Shown here: piece by piece, positions 48,042-60,731 of the stretch | Layout: each line of letters begins with the position of its first letter | Position numbering within the stretch: the stretch's first letter is position 1 | Notes under the pieces: model-generated | Seen by the model: only the letters and a program-made list of their open reading frames with translations | What the model was told of the DNA's origin: nothing | Databases searched by the model: none | Made by a program: the position numbers and the translations under genes | Origin: Sanghuangporus weigelae | Taxonomy: Eukaryota > Basidiomycota > Agaricomycetes > Hymenochaetales > Hymenochaetaceae | Direction: 5' to 3' | Assembly (NCBI GenBank): GCA_033182465.1 | Contig: CP137327.1 | Location: forward strand, 372,001 to 436,000 | DNA length: 64,000 nucleotides

Positions 48042-50400
48042 TCACAGCTCATCATGCGAGCGGAACGGCTCCTGGTCATCATCATCATCCGGCCCCGCGT
48101 ACGAACCTCCCGAACCATACAACTTGCTCGTGATCGGGTTCACGACAGCCTGGACCTCGCTCATCTTCTCCTCCAACTCCTCCAGTGAGGCACTAGCGCC
48201 CTCAAGCTCAACCCACTCCGTCGTCTCCTTCACCACATCCAAGAGCGTCTTCTTGTCCTCGTCTTCCAACTTGCCTCCAAGTCCTTCTTGGTCGGCGAGT
48301 TGAGACTTGATGCCATACACGAAGTTAGAAAGACCATTCATAGCTTCGATACGCTTGCGCTGTGCTTCGTCCTCCGCGGCGAACTCCTCAGCCTCAGCGA
48401 CCATGCGCTCGATCTCCTCATCTGAGAGACGGCCCTTCTCGTTCTTGATGGTGATGGACTCGAACTTCCCGGTTCCCTTGTCGGCGGCGGACACCTTCAT
48501 GATACCGTTCGCATCGATCTCGAATGTGACTTCGATTTGTGGGACTCCGCGAGGTGCAGGCGGGATTCCAGTCAATTCGAATTTACCGAGAAGGTTGTTG
48601 TCCTTGGTAAGAGAACGTTCACCCTCGTAGACCTGGATAAGGACCGTCTGCTGGTTATCAGCAGCAGTTGAGAAGCTGGTGGAGGAAGGAAAAGTTAGTA
48701 TCACGATATAGGAGAAGTTTAACGATAAGAACCCACATTTGAGACTTCTTGGTCGGGATGACGGTGTTACGGGAAATGAGCTTGGTCATGACGCCACCAG
48801 TGGTCTCAATACCGAGCGTAAGCGGGCAAACATCAATAAGTACGACATCTCCTGTGCCTTCCTCGCCAGCAAGAATACCACCCTGGACTGCAGCACCGTA
48901 CGCAACAGCCTCATCGGGGTTGATTCCCTTCGATGGCTCCTTACCACCAAAGTACTCCTTCAGGAGCTGCTGGACCTTCGGGATACGTGTCGAACCACCG
49001 ACGAGTACGACTTCGTCAACCTCGTCCTTCTTAACACCGGCATCCTTGAGAACCTGCTCGACGGGCTTCATGGTCTTGCGGAAGAGATCCATGTTGAGCT
49101 CTTCAAACTTCGCGCGCGTGAGCGTCTCGGAGAGATCGTTGCCGTTTTCGAAGGACTCGATTTCAAGACGGACGGATTGCTGGCTTGAGAGCGTACGCTT
49201 CGCCTTCTCGACTTCGCGCTTAAGTTTACCCAATGCACGAAGGTTGCTTGAGACGTCAGTGCCGGTCTTCTTCTTGTACTGCTTGACAAAGTAGTCGATG
49301 ACTCGGTTGTCAAAGTCTTCGCCACCAAGGTGGGTATCACCGGCAGTCGCGAGAACTTCGAAGACACCTTCGTCGATGGACAGCAGGGAGACATCGAAAG
49401 TACCACCACCGAGGTCGTATACGATGATCTTCTGCTCGCCACCTTTCTTGTCAAGACCGTAGGCGATCGCAGCGGCGGTTGGCTCGTTTACAATACGGAG
49501 GACGGTAAGACCGGCGATCGTACCGGCATCTTTGGTTGCCTGGCGCTGAGCGTCGTTGAAGTAGGCTGGGACGGTGACAACGGCGTGAGTGACCTTCCGG
49601 CCGAGGTAGGCCTCAGCGGTCTCCTTCATTTTCGATAAAACCATTGCGCTAATTTCCTCAGGAGTCTGTTCATTGCACATAAGTCATCTAAGCATTAATA
49701 TATAATAATAATAATAACAAAAGAGTAAACGTACGAATTCACGTTCTTCGCCCTTATGTTGGATCTGAATGATCGGCTTCCCGCTCTTTTCCTTGATCTT
49801 GAAGGGCCAGTGCCTCATGTCGCGCTTCACTTCCGGATCATCAAATCGTCGTCCAATAAGACGCTTAGCGTCGAATACGGTGTTTTCAGGATTTGAGTGG
49901 TAAGCGTTCTTTGCGGCGTCACCGATCAAACGCTCATCGTCCGTGAAGGAAACCCATGAAGGAGTGATACGGTGCCCTTGGTCGTTTGCGATGATTTCTA
50001 CACGGCCGCCACGTTGTACGCTATATGTTTTATTTTAGAATCGGGGTTCCTGGATAAGTCGAAGCAAATATTCTACTCACCCAACGCAAGAGTAACTTCA
50101 AGACAAGTTCAAAGCTCTTTAGAATCCATTCGATTTCGGAAGTACTAGCAAACAATACTCACGTTGTTCCAAGATCTGTGCGCAGTACAATCGTTAACAC
50201 ACCTTCATTCAAACAAAACTGCGAGAATGGCACATACCAATACCAATGACAGGTCCATACTCGGACCTCGCGTCATCATCAGCGCGAGCAGAGAGCGGAC
50301 ATAAACAAATGAGTGCTATGAGAGCAAGACACAAGAGGGAAACGGTGGACGCGACGCGTCGGGCGTGCGTTCTTGATGGAGCTGGCCTCCGAGGCAGCAT
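48042..50400 (-). CDS. KAR2: ER-luminal Hsp70 chaperone BiP/Kar2
   Basis: Six exons (50400-50238, 50175-50163, 50095-50081, 50020-49735, 49665-48737, 48675-48042) encode 679 residues. An N-terminal signal sequence ([21 protein letters not shown]) leads to the Hsp70 ATPase domain. Landmarks are DLGTTYSCVGV at residue 55, [43 protein letters not shown] and [16 protein letters not shown]. The substrate domain and lid follow, ending SHDEL, the ER-retrieval signal. BiP drives import and folding in the ER and senses stress. Exons 2 and 3 are micro-exons of 13 and 15 nt that encode the first phosphate-binding loop. ACGT-core sites lie upstream. Confidence 0.97.
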
Positions 50401-51628
50401 TTTCCTCTCCTCTATAATAAAGAAGAAAAGCGAGCAGAGAAGATGATGGTAGTCAGATGTAAAGAGACAAAGTACGAGCAGTGAGCGGCTTATAAGTGAT
50501 TTAGCAAGCCAAGTGCCACGTCGATAGGCCAGCGTAGGTGACACGTCAACTCTTTCTTTGCGTCACATGATTTGAATCTCTCACGTGTCACACTTTACAT
50601 AAAACAAACTTGGTGGACGATTTTCTCTTTTTTCTCCTTGATTCTTCCCAAGAACAGAACTCGCCTGTGATGAGATTCGGTGGTGCAGCATGTTTCGAGT
50701 ACAGACAGCGGTAGCTATACTGCTTGTCGTCGGTGACATCGCCCGTTCGGCACCGTCTTTATTTCCTTGTTACACTCATACGTGTAAAGGGACGGGCTTT
50801 TTACTTGTTCCTCTGAGGCGTGCACTATCGTCCACGTAGTACGTTTCATACTGCATACGTGGAGCGTTCTGGTTCTGTTGGTTGGGAAGAGTCGCCACCT
50901 GGCCTGGTGCATGAAGGAGAAGGAATGTTACAATCTTTCCGTTCACCGATAAAATGAAGACTATATTATATCCTCAGCTGGTACAATGTTATCATGGAAT
51001 CGCAAGTACGTTAATCGCAGAAGGTGCTCACAGCAGATTGGACTGATACGAATGTTTTATCATGGATTGAGGAGATGCCGGCTATTGGGATAGCTTGAAT
51101 AGTCTTGTGGCAGCTTGCTTTTGAAGTGCGTACATTAGAATTTTGTTTTTCCTCTTTTTTCTTTTTTTTTTTAGATTTTCGTTTACTATCTTGGAGTTCC
51201 TTTCCAGAAACCATGTCAAGTCGGTTCTTTTTCCTCAAGAAAAAGCCGTGAACCTATTCGATGCACGCTGAAGTTGTTTTTTGCTTTGAGTTTTCCAAGA
51301 ATCAATTGTAGTTTGAATGTGAATATTGATCAGCGCTCTTCTGGTGACAATTCCCTCTTTCTGGCTGGAATAGTTTCAGTCGGAGTTTTCTTTGGGTCCT
51401 GCGAATATCGACTTCTTCGGTCCACAGCTTCCAGTATCAATGCATTCAACGCTGGGAGTAGATGTCAAAGGATGTAGATGATGGTCATCAGATGACGGGA
51501 TATCCTTGCATCTTTAATTTTGAACCGGCGTCTACCAATGTATCAGCTTTCCGTCGACCGAACTCTAGACGGCGTATATAAGTAGTTGATACGCTGAGGG
51601 CATGAGGTTATCCTATCTTCTAACCACG
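50401..51628. other. Intergenic, 1.2 kb, BiP promoter side
   Basis: BiP promoter (see ACGT sites and the CTTATAAG box at 50489-50496), then unassigned DNA, then a TATA box (TATATAAG, 51575-51582) before the small spliced ORF. No other gene recognised. Confidence 0.45.
50513..50590. promoter_or_regulatory. Three ACGT-core sites upstream of BiP
   Basis: GCCACGTC (about 50515-50522), GACACGTCAAC (about 50540-50550) and TCACGTGTC (50581-50589) lie 115-190 bp upstream of the BiP ATG. Read on the gene's strand the first two resemble the TGACGTGG-type UPR element bound by XBP1/Hac1-like bZIP factors. Unfolded-protein-response control of BiP is known in fungi; use of these sites is inference. Confidence 0.55.
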
Positions 51629-51843
51629 ATGTCCACTTCCTACAGTCTCAAAGGTCTGTCCTTTCAAGTACTCTGGTACTTCAGGAGTACTAACAGATAC
51701 CCTTATCTGTAGCAATTCGCCTTGAGGAGCTCAAGCGGAAGCATCCTTTTTACTTTTGTGTTCTATTTCTTTTACTTTTGTCTCTAGCAGACTTGGAACA
51801 TATGCGAGCACACCTGCTAATCTTGACGGATATTTTGATTTAA
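51629..51843 (+). CDS. Small spliced ORF, 51 aa, unknown
   Basis: Exon 1 is 51629-51653 and exon 2 is 51713-51843, joined by a 59-nt GT-AG intron with a perfect TACTAAC branch site 18 nt before the acceptor. A TATA box (TATATAAG) lies 47 bp upstream of the ATG. The product starts MSTSYSLKAIRLEELKRKHP, then has a hydrophobic stretch (FYFCVLFLLLLSLA), and ends LTDILI. The promoter and splice signals are better than chance, but the protein is short and has no recognised relatives. It could also be the 5' end of a decayed gene. Confidence 0.35.
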
Positions 51844-52995
51844 TACTGGTTGAAGTAAATTGTGCTGCTACATATAATACAAAATCTATGTTATTCTTTG
51901 GCAGAATATGATGGATGCTATACACGAAACAAACAGTACTAGCGTAAAGTGGACATCATAAGGCACAAAATATTGAATTTGGAGATACTCGACAACTGTT
52001 TACCAGCGACTTCTATGTTTCTTGTCCTACCTAGAACCACTTTTTGCAGACTGCCAGTAGTTATCAATTGTGTTGCAAGATCGTGATCAAGAAATGAATG
52101 GATGAACAACCATGCATGCGGACCAAGATGGACAAGCAAGCCGTGGCGTGACCCTTTGAGGCTAGGTCATAATGTATGACCCATTTCTTGTAGGATGCAT
52201 TTATTTAAATTTTCCGTGCATTATTCCGGCGGGGGAGAAGCAAATGTATTAAAATAATCCCGACTGCTCTAATCTCCATAACATTCAAGAAAGACACGGA
52301 AACTACTTGAGATCCGAGGACGAAAGTGCAAATAGAACAGATGGAGACCGCGGGATGATCGAGGACTAGAAAGCACTCAAACGCGAGGCGAGGATTAGGA
52401 GCGCCCGTAAGGTTAAAGGTAAGTAGAATGAGAGAGGCCAAGAAGGTTCCGCTAAAGTAGGCTCGTGACGCGGGGAAAGTCGGCATGGACGGGGATGATT
52501 CAACTGGATGGACCCGGAGAGGGAGAAGTAGAATTGGACAAGCAGAAGAGATGAGCCGGGAATCGGGAACCGGACGGCCGACGGCCAGACGGATGCAGCG
52601 GATACCATGACGTTGGACAGCGAATAGAATATCATCAATTTCGTGCGGTATTTGCAGCGGTGATGAGGAAAAGCATGGATGGAGGAGAGAAGGATGGATT
52701 GAGGAGGATGAAGAAGGATACGATAGCAAATTATTGATGGATGTAAAATACCGCGGGAGAGTGAGCGAGAGGAAGACCGGGGATGAGGACGAAACAGAGG
52801 AGCTGTGATTGGACAGAGGTATTGTGAGGTGTTTAGGCGGCCGAATCCGGCGAGTACGAGTTGCCAATCCGGTCCACTTAAATTTGGTCATCTCCTCTTC
52901 TTTCTCTCCTTCCTCCATCATCAATTCGTAGCGTCATCGCTCATCTCTTCCTCACTGCCCTCTCTTTCCTCCCTCTCTGCTCGTCGTAACAGACG
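51844..52995. other. Intergenic, 1.15 kb, aconitase promoter
   Basis: The last 120 bp before the ATG form a CT-rich tract, common in strongly expressed fungal genes. A 239-codon minus-strand frame (52205-52924) is Ser/Leu-rich because of purine/pyrimidine skew and is not accepted as a gene. Confidence 0.45.
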
Positions 52996-55807
52996 ATGTT
53001 CAATCTAGCTTCAAGGACCGCAACGGCGGTCAAGTCCGCAAAGCGTCTCGCTGCGGGCTTGGCTACAGCTGCTCCACGCATCGGTGACACAAAAGTACCA
53101 ATGAGCAGGCTCGAATCCAACAACTTCATAAATTATCAGAGGATTGAGGATAATCTTGCTGTCATCCGGTCGAGGTGCGAAATCATCAAGAACTCGTATG
53201 AATGCGATTGGCCTGACTACCGATAGGTTAAACCGACCTCTGACGTTGTCGGAAAAGATCGTCTACGGCCATCTGGACGATCCCCACGGTCAGGACATTG
53301 AGAGAGGCAAGTCATACCTCAAGTTGAGACCAGACGTAAGTTGCTTTTGCCACCTTCGCAAACGAAATTATGTTGAACTTCATTCCTATTCAGCGCGTAG
53401 CCTGCCAAGATGCGACAGCGCAGGTTAGTCTGATTTTTAGTTTAGCAAACGATGATGTATGCTAATATAATTCACAGATGGCTATTCTTCAATTCATGTC
53501 GTCAGGCATGGACACAGTAGCTGTTCCGACCACCGTACACTGTGACCATTTGATAGAAGCGCAAATCGGTGGCGAGGCGGATCTCAAGCGTGCTATCGAC
53601 ATCAACAAGGAGGTCTATGATTTCTTGGCTACGGCAACGGCAAGGGTTGGTCTCAGAGGCTTTCTGAGCTATCAAGCATTTGTTGACTATCTTTATTCAG
53701 TATGGCATGGGTTTCTGGCATCCAGGCTCTGGTATTATTCACCAGATCATCCTTGAAAACTACGCGTTCCCTGGTGGACTCATGATTGGTACGGATTCGC
53801 ACACACCGAACGCTGGCGGTCTGGGAATGGTTGCGTGCGGCGTCGGCGGTGCTGATGCAGTTGACGTGATGGCCAACCTTCCGTGGGAACTTAAATGTCC
53901 GAAGGTTATCGGGGTTAAACTCACCGGTCAGATTGGCGGTTGGACAACACCTAAGGGTGGGTTTTATCACATTCTTTTTTGTTCCTCATACTCCCGTATC
54001 TGATGCGAAATTATCATCGTAGATGTCATCCTCAAGGTTGCTGGCATTCTTACGGTCAAGGGTGGTACTGGCGCTATCGTGGAATACCATGGTTCTGGCG
54101 TTGAGTCCCTTTCTTGCACGGGTATGGCAACGATTTGCAACATGGGTGCGGAAATTGGCGCTACGACTTCATTGTTCCCGTTCAACAGGCGTATGGTTGA
54201 TTATCTGAATGCCACGAAGCGCGGAGATATTGCGGAGTATGCCAAGTCATTCGAGCACAACCTCCAGGCTGATAAGGACGCGGAATACGACCAGCTCATC
54301 GAGATCAACCTTTCTGAGCTCGAGCCCCACCTCAACGGTCCTTTCACACCCGATCTTGCGACGCCGATTTCTAAATTTGCGGAGGAAGTTAAGAAGAATG
54401 ATTGGCCTCAGGAACTTAAGGTCGGTCTTATCGGCTCTTGCACGAACTCGTCATATGAGGACATGACGCGCTCGGCGGCGATCGCGAAGGAGGCTACGGA
54501 TCACGGTGTGACGGCAAGGAGCAAGTTCACGATCACGCCAGGTTCGGAACAGGTCCGCGCGACCATTGAGCGCGATGGTTTGATTGAGACCTTCGAGCAG
54601 GCTGGTGGACTCGTTCTTGCGAATGCTTGTGGTCCGTGCATTGGTCAATGGGATCGTAGGGACGTCCCGAAGGGTGTCAAGAATTCAAGTAAGTATAATT
54701 ACTGACCTTTGCGGACTTTTTATATTTACCAGTTTACAGTCGTCACCTCGTACAACCGTAACTTCACCGGTCGTAACGACGCGAACCCGGCAACTCACGC
54801 ATTTGTCGCCTCTCCGGATATCGTCACTGCTCTCGTCTTCGCCGGCGATTTGACCTTCAACCCTCTCACGGACACCCTTACCGGTGCGGACGGCAAGCCG
54901 TTCAAGTTCTCGGATCCATCTGGATTTGAACTTCCGCCACGTGGATACGACCCAGGCCAGAACACCTTCCAGCCCCCGCCTGAGGATCGTGCGACCGTAC
55001 AGGTTGCGATCGACCCGAAGAGTGACCGTCTGCAGAAGTTGGAGCCTTTTGAGCCTTGGAATGGCAAGACTCCGACTGACCTCCCAGTTTTGATCAAGGT
55101 TAAGGGCAAGTGCAGTGAGTATCTCTCTAAGATCCATTCTATTATAATAGATGTTGAGATGGTTTTTTTTCAGCAACTGACCATATTTCCGCCGGTGGAC
55201 CATGGCTCAAATACCGAGGACACCTCCAAAACATCTCCCAAAACTGCCTGATTGGTGCCATCAACTCCGAGAATGGGGAGGCAAACAAGGTGAAGAACCA
55301 TTTGACGGGCGAATACGGCGGTGTTCCGCAGACCGCAGCGTACTACCGCGACCGGGGAACTAAGTGGGTCGTCATCGGCGACCACAACTACGGCGAAGGT
55401 TCCTCGCGTGAGCACGCCGCGCTCGAGCCCCGATACCTCGGCGGTCTCGCCATCATCGTCAAGTCCTTCGCACGTATCCACGAGACGAACCTGAAGAAGC
55501 AGGGCATGCTCGCGCTGACGTTCGCGAATCCGGACGACTACGATAAAGTGAAGCCGGATGATCGGGTAACGATCAAGGGACTGGAGAGCTTCGCGCCGGG
55601 CAAGAACTTGACTATGGAGCTGAAGCACTCGGATGGACGAGTTGAGGAGGTCGAGCTTGCACATTCGTTCAACGAGGGCCAGATTGAGTGGTTCAAGGCT
55701 GGGTCTGCGTTGAACTTGGTATGTGTCTTTGTTCTCCTTTTATGTCGATCGAATGATACTTACTGAGTATCGCTTTGCAGATGGCTAAGCACGCAAAGGG
55801 CAACTGA
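52996..55807 (+). CDS. ACO1: Aconitate hydratase, mitochondrial
   Basis: Nine exons (52996-53174, 53227-53335, 53394-53423, 53478-53645, 53701-53956, 54023-54688, 54740-55114, 55174-55718, 55781-55807) encode 784 residues. The N-terminus is a mitochondrial presequence ([20 protein letters not shown]). Iron-sulphur ligands are in [11 protein letters not shown] and [11 protein letters not shown]. Other family blocks are [28 protein letters not shown]-type [23 protein letters not shown] and [18 protein letters not shown]. It converts citrate to isocitrate in the TCA cycle. The CT-rich leader fits strong expression. About 580 bp of its 3' end are duplicated at 61680-62215, beyond a transposon nest. 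Confidence 0.97.
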
Positions 55808-56439
55808 ACCAAAAGTGCTCGAAACCGTAACTAGAGTTTCTTTCGCTTCGTATCTCTTTCGTCCTCGACTTTCCTGATTCAAGTCCAGGTTCGGATTCTC
55901 ACGAAAACAAGGCATTCCAGTTTTCCTTCCATTACTAGTTAGTTTTCGTCCTACTGTCCGTTCTATCCACGCTTTCCTCCATATCCTCTTCACCTGTCAT
56001 ATGCATTAATGTACTACCTAGAACCAATGGGAAAATAATTTTCTGTTTGTTCTCTCTTTCTCTTTAGTGTGGAGCGTTTCCTCTAATCATCCTGAGACCC
56101 GTCTTTTCACTACATATTAGTATCTTCTGAGGGATCATCGCACAATCATTTTGTCCTTTAAAACTTCTCTCACGTAAGTACTCATGCTCCATCTTTTCAC
56201 TGATGATTTCACAAGGTGAAAGTGAAAGTGAGCATTGATGGTTACGTAACTCTGACATCACGTGTGCCAAGAAAGTGTTCGGCAACCCCCATTTGGGAAA
56301 GTGATCGACATACATAGGAACTGCGGCATACCACTCCGCTTTGAAGATGACAATTCAAACAATTAAAATTTGCACTCTACACTATGGTATTATGTACAGT
56401 GCCATTACATAGAACAGACACAGTGTAGAATAGTGGAAA
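55808..56439. other. Aconitase 3' flank, 632 bp
   Basis: The first 250 bp match the duplicated aconitase end at 61960-62215. The rest, up to the degenerate Tc1 relic, includes an imperfect hairpin near 56370-56435. Confidence 0.5.
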
Positions 56440-56774
56440 TAATGCAAAATTGGTGGGTATAAAATGGGTAATAACCGGTGTTTTCCTCCTCCTGCAAAAC
56501 TGACTGCTTCGACTCGGTGTGGCATTCATATTGATGCTACCTGCAAGTTGATTTGCTCAATGGTGAGTGCATCCCAGGCCTCCTGGGAAGCACTCTTAAG
56601 TTCCTCAAATGTCTCTAGCATGGTTTGACGAGTGTAAATATTGTTCTTCCTGTCAAACCAGACTGTTTCAATAGCGTTAACATCTGGTGAAACGGGCGGG
56701 TGCAGGAATTGAGGGTTGTTATTGTCATTGAGAACCTTAATTGTTGCTTTCGCAGTGTGGCAGCGAGTATTGTA
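56440..56774 (-). pseudogene. Degenerate Tc1-type transposase (Tc-A), C-terminal part
   Basis: Reads YNTRCHTAKATIKVLNDNNN, LHPPVSPDVNAIETVWFD, ASQEAWDALTIEQINLQVASI, an in-frame stop, then MPHRVEAV. With the short piece at 61643-61679 (NPNLVFQQ) it forms one continuous frame, interrupted by the Tc-B element at a TA. The DD34E spacing to the final Glu is kept, but the second Asp is Tyr. Its N-terminal half is missing. This is the oldest layer of the nest. Confidence 0.8.
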
Positions 56775-56810
56775 CTATAGCCGGGTATCAAAAGTGACCA
56801 TCACTGTCAC
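56775..56810 (+). repeat. Left terminal inverted repeat of Tc-B, 36 bp
   Basis: Begins CTATAGCCGGGTATCAAAAG next to a TA at 56773-56774. It pairs with the right repeat with two mismatches. Confidence 0.92.
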
Positions 56811-56935
56811 GCTTTCCCGTAAGTTGTGTTGTGCTCATGCAACTTCTATGCTGCACCACTTACGCAAAACACAATTTTATACAAAATTAAGTATGTATAT
56901 ACATTGATTAGCATCTAATAATATTCCTTCCACCA

Positions 56936-57650
56936 TTAGTATTTCGTTGGTCCACCTTTAGCATTAATAATTGCCTGTGCACGGCGAGGCACTGATAAAA
57001 TATAGTTATTGATATGATTGATTGGTATTGCCTCCCAGGCCTCGAGAACAGCCTTTCTGAGCTCTCCAACTGATGTAGGGTGATGACGACAGGCCCATAT
57101 ATTCCATTTAAGGTCCAACCAGCAAGGTTCGATAGCGTTAATGTCTGGAGAAGTGGGTGGGTGTGGGAACAGTGAAATGCCATGCTCTTCAAACCAGCAT
57201 TGTGTCGTTTTTGCCGTATAGCACCATGCATTGTCTTGTTGAAATGTAACAGACAGATTGCGTCGACGGACCTCGTTGTAAAAATCCAAAAGACAGCCAT
57301 CTAATACCTACTCAATATATTTTTTCGCAGTCATTCCTCCTCCCTTGCCCCTGGGATACTCGAGCACGATAAGCGGACCCTTCCTACCATACATGATGCA
57401 ACCCCAGACCATAACATGTACAGAGGACTTCTTAAAGGATGGTATAACGCAGTCCTCATGCCAGGTTTCATCAGAGCGACGTGTACAATAAATGGTGCCA
57501 GGGTTTGAACCAAGGTAAACATAGCACTCGTCTGAGAAAATGACCGACTTCAACTGCCTCTTTGTAATCTTCACCAGTTCCTTCGCACGTGCTAGCCGTA
57601 AGACCCTATGGGCCTTGTTGATGTATGGAGCACGTCGGGCCTTCCTCCGC
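56936..57650 (-). pseudogene. Tc-B transposase, C-terminal catalytic part
   Basis: Begins RRKARRAPYINKAHRVLRLA and continues to KGGPTKY. It has all three acidic residues of the DD34E triad. An in-frame TAG after KYIE replaces what was probably a CAG, so the enzyme is inactive even without the insertion. Confidence 0.9.
57647..57650. repeat. CCGC target-site duplication, left copy
   Basis: CCGC precedes the TGTAGCGC end of the insertion. The matching copy is at 61183-61186. Confidence 0.7.
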
Positions 57651-58960
57651 TGTAGCGCACTGGCTCCTCCTGTGCCAGTACACTCATACTATGGCTCCCT
57701 CTTACTGCAGATACCATATCCCAGCACTGCCGACACCTGAGAGTGTGAGGGCACACTCCTATTGCACTCAGGACATCATTTGAGCACGTATCCATTGATT
57801 CCAGCACACGTACTGTACTGCGGCGCCCTCCTATGACCCAAATCGATCCGCCGATGGCTCCCTGACACTCAGACAGGTCCGCCGACAGCTCCTACCCAGC
57901 ACCAGGCACTATAGGACACATCCCTCAGTGACTACGTGCCGCCGATCTTATGATTTACCATACGTACAGCCGTGCGGCGACTCTGGATGCCTCCGAGTCG
58001 GCCCCCTTGGCGCCGATCAATGCGGCGGACACTCAGACATCCTCAGGTACCCTCGCCGACGCCTCCTACAGCTTACCAAGCAGTCCCCCATTGTCTAGGG
58101 AGCTATATATTGTCATATGTACTTACATGCCTCATTACGATGTATCTGCCACCAGTCCGGCAGTCCCCCACAGCACTGCCGCTCCGGCCACTCATATTAG
58201 TCACTAGGGATCGCCCACACTCTGTATTGAGTGCCGCCGATGCATCGGACACCTCAGGGACATCGGCTGATGCGCCCTTTGTCTCATATACGCGATATCA
58301 GCCTCCAATCATCGGTTCCGATGTTTCCCGACTTCCCCCCGATGCGGCGGCCCCCATTAGACCATGTATGGAAGGTAGGCATGTGGTACATCGGCGTGCC
58401 AAGCCACCGACTCGCACCGCCAAGCCCAACTCCGCCGGCGCCCGTGTTATTGCAGATACTCAATATTTCATGTGATTGGATGCCCCCCTCACGTTGCCGC
58501 TCTCAGATTTCACCTGGGCGCTCCGGCAGCGGCCCTTGGCAACCCAGATGACTCAGGAGATGTTGTCAGACAGTAGGATGTGTCGGCGACAGCAGTAGAG
58601 TATATATAGAGCTTATACTAGCTTGTAGACAAAAAAGGATTCCAAGCCTAGCAAGGATTCCAAGAGCATGTACCAGACCGAGCGCCAGAGTTCGAGATAT
58701 CCCTCACTCTGAGTCTCCCCTCATGTACTGAGCCTCCCCCTTGACTATATACTATCCTTGACATCTCCTCTTGTTTGACTCCACATTCTACTTGCCTTCG
58801 CCGCCTCCGGTACGCCTCTGCCGCTCTGACGTTCAGTGATCCGGCGCCCCTCTATTCGACGTCGGCGACCCTTCGGCGACCCAGGCTTCTCATCAGACTC
58901 CCCTTCGGCGTCCTTTCCAGCCTTTCACTCCAGTTTATCCCATATATTGATCTTATACGG
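57651..58960. repeat. Insertion unit A, copy 1, 1,310 bp
   Basis: Nearly the same as the next 1,311 bp. It starts TGTAGCGC and ends TTATACGG, and contains a TATATATA box near 58601. Confidence 0.92.
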
Positions 58961-60271
58961 TGTAGCGCACTGGCCCCTCCTGTGCCAGGACACTCATACT
59001 ATGGCTCCCCCTATACTGCAGATACCATATCCCAGCACCGCTGACACCTCAGAGTGTGAGGGCATACTCCTACTGCACTCGAGACACCATTTGAGCACGT
59101 TTCCACTGATTCCAGTACACGTACTGTACTGCGGCGCCCTCCTATGACCCAGATCGATCCGCCGATGGCTCCCCGACACTCAGACAGGTCCGCCGACAGC
59201 TCCTACCCAGCACCAGGCACTATAGGACACATCCCCCAGTGACTACATGCCGCCGATCTTATGATTTATCATACGTACAGCCTTGCGGCGACTCTGGACG
59301 CCTCTGAGTCGGCCCCCCTTGGCGCCGATCAATGCGGCGGACACTCAGACATCCTCAGGTACCCTCGCCGACGCCTCCTACAGCTTACCAAGCAGTCCCC
59401 CATTGTCTAGGGAGCTATATATTGTCATATGTGCTTACATGCCTCATTACGATGTATCTGCCACCAGTCCGGCAGTCCCCCACAGCACTGCCGCTCCGGC
59501 CACTCATATTAGTCACTAGGGATCGCCCACACTCTGTATTGAGTGCCGCCGATGCATCGGACACCTCAGGGACATCGGCTGATGCGCCCTTTGTCTCATA
59601 TACGTGATATCAGCCTCCGATCATCGGTTCCGATGCTTCCCGACTTCCCCCCAACGCGGCGGCCCCCATTAGACCATGTATGGAAGGTAGGCATGTGGTA
59701 CATCGGCGTGCCAAGCCACCGACTCGCGCCGCCAAGCCCAACTCCGCTGGCGCCCGTATTATTGCAGATACTCGATATTCCATGCTATTGGACGCCCCCC
59801 TCACGTTGCCGCTCTCAGATTTCACCTGGGCGCTCCGGCAGCGGCCCTTGGTGACCCAGATGACTCAGGAGATGTTGTCAGACAGTAGGATGTGTCGGCG
59901 ACAGCAGTAGAGTATATATAGAGCTTATACTAGCTTGTAGACAAAAGGGATTCCAAGCCTAGCGAGGGTTCCAAGAGCATGTACCAGACCGAGCGCCAGA
60001 GTTCGAGATATCCCTCACTCTGAGTCTCCCCTCATGTACTGAGCCTCCCCCTTGACTATATACTATCCTTGACATCTCCTCTTGTTTGACTCCACATTCT
60101 ACTTGCCTTCGCCGCCTCCGGTACGCCTCTGCCGCTCTGACGTTCAGTGATCCGGCGCCCCTCTATTCGACGTCGGCGACCCTTCGGCGACCCAGGCTTC
60201 TCATCAGACTCCCCTTCGGCGTCCTTTCCAGCCTTTCACTCCAGTTTATCCCATATATTGATCTTATACGG
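58961..60271. repeat. Insertion unit A, copy 2, 1,311 bp
   Basis: Direct tandem copy of unit A with scattered substitutions and small indels. The TATATATA box is near 59913. Confidence 0.92.
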
Positions 60272-60731
60272 TCTTTTCCTTTCATCTATCGCGTTTACGC
60301 TACTGCGGCGGATTCCTGCGGCCTCCCCCTCAGTCCGGCACCCCTCTATTCGACGTCGGCGGCCATCCGACGACCCAGGCATCCTATCAGACGACCCAGC
60401 GGCGCCTTCTCCAGCCACTCACTCCATTTTATCCTTTATATTCATCTTATACGCTTCATACCTTCCTGTGGCTGAGTTTATACCACGTCGGCAGCCTCTT
60501 GTGATCCCCCCTTTTGAGCGGCGGCCCTGTTATCCTATTCCCTTTATCCAGCGGCATCCTTAGACCCATCCATTACGTCTCCGACGGTTCCTGGCACCTG
60601 CCGGGTAGTAGGTCTTTGAGAGTCTGATAGCGTCGGCATCCCATTTTTGGAGGTCCCTTCATACATTCAGCACCCTTAGTAGGACGGACATCTGTAGCAC
60701 CTTCAGATACGACACCGCCGACCGACAACGG
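60272..60731. repeat. Insertion unit B, copy 1, 460 bp
   Basis: Starts TCTTTTCCTTTCATC. An internal part (CTATTCGACGTCGGCG...) resembles the end of unit A, so A and B share an older sub-repeat of about 115 bp. Confidence 0.9.

Noticed and set aside
52205-52924. 239-codon open frame antisense in the aconitase promoter
   Set aside because: Strong purine/pyrimidine skew removes stops and gives a Ser/Leu-rich product with no domain, start context or splice support.
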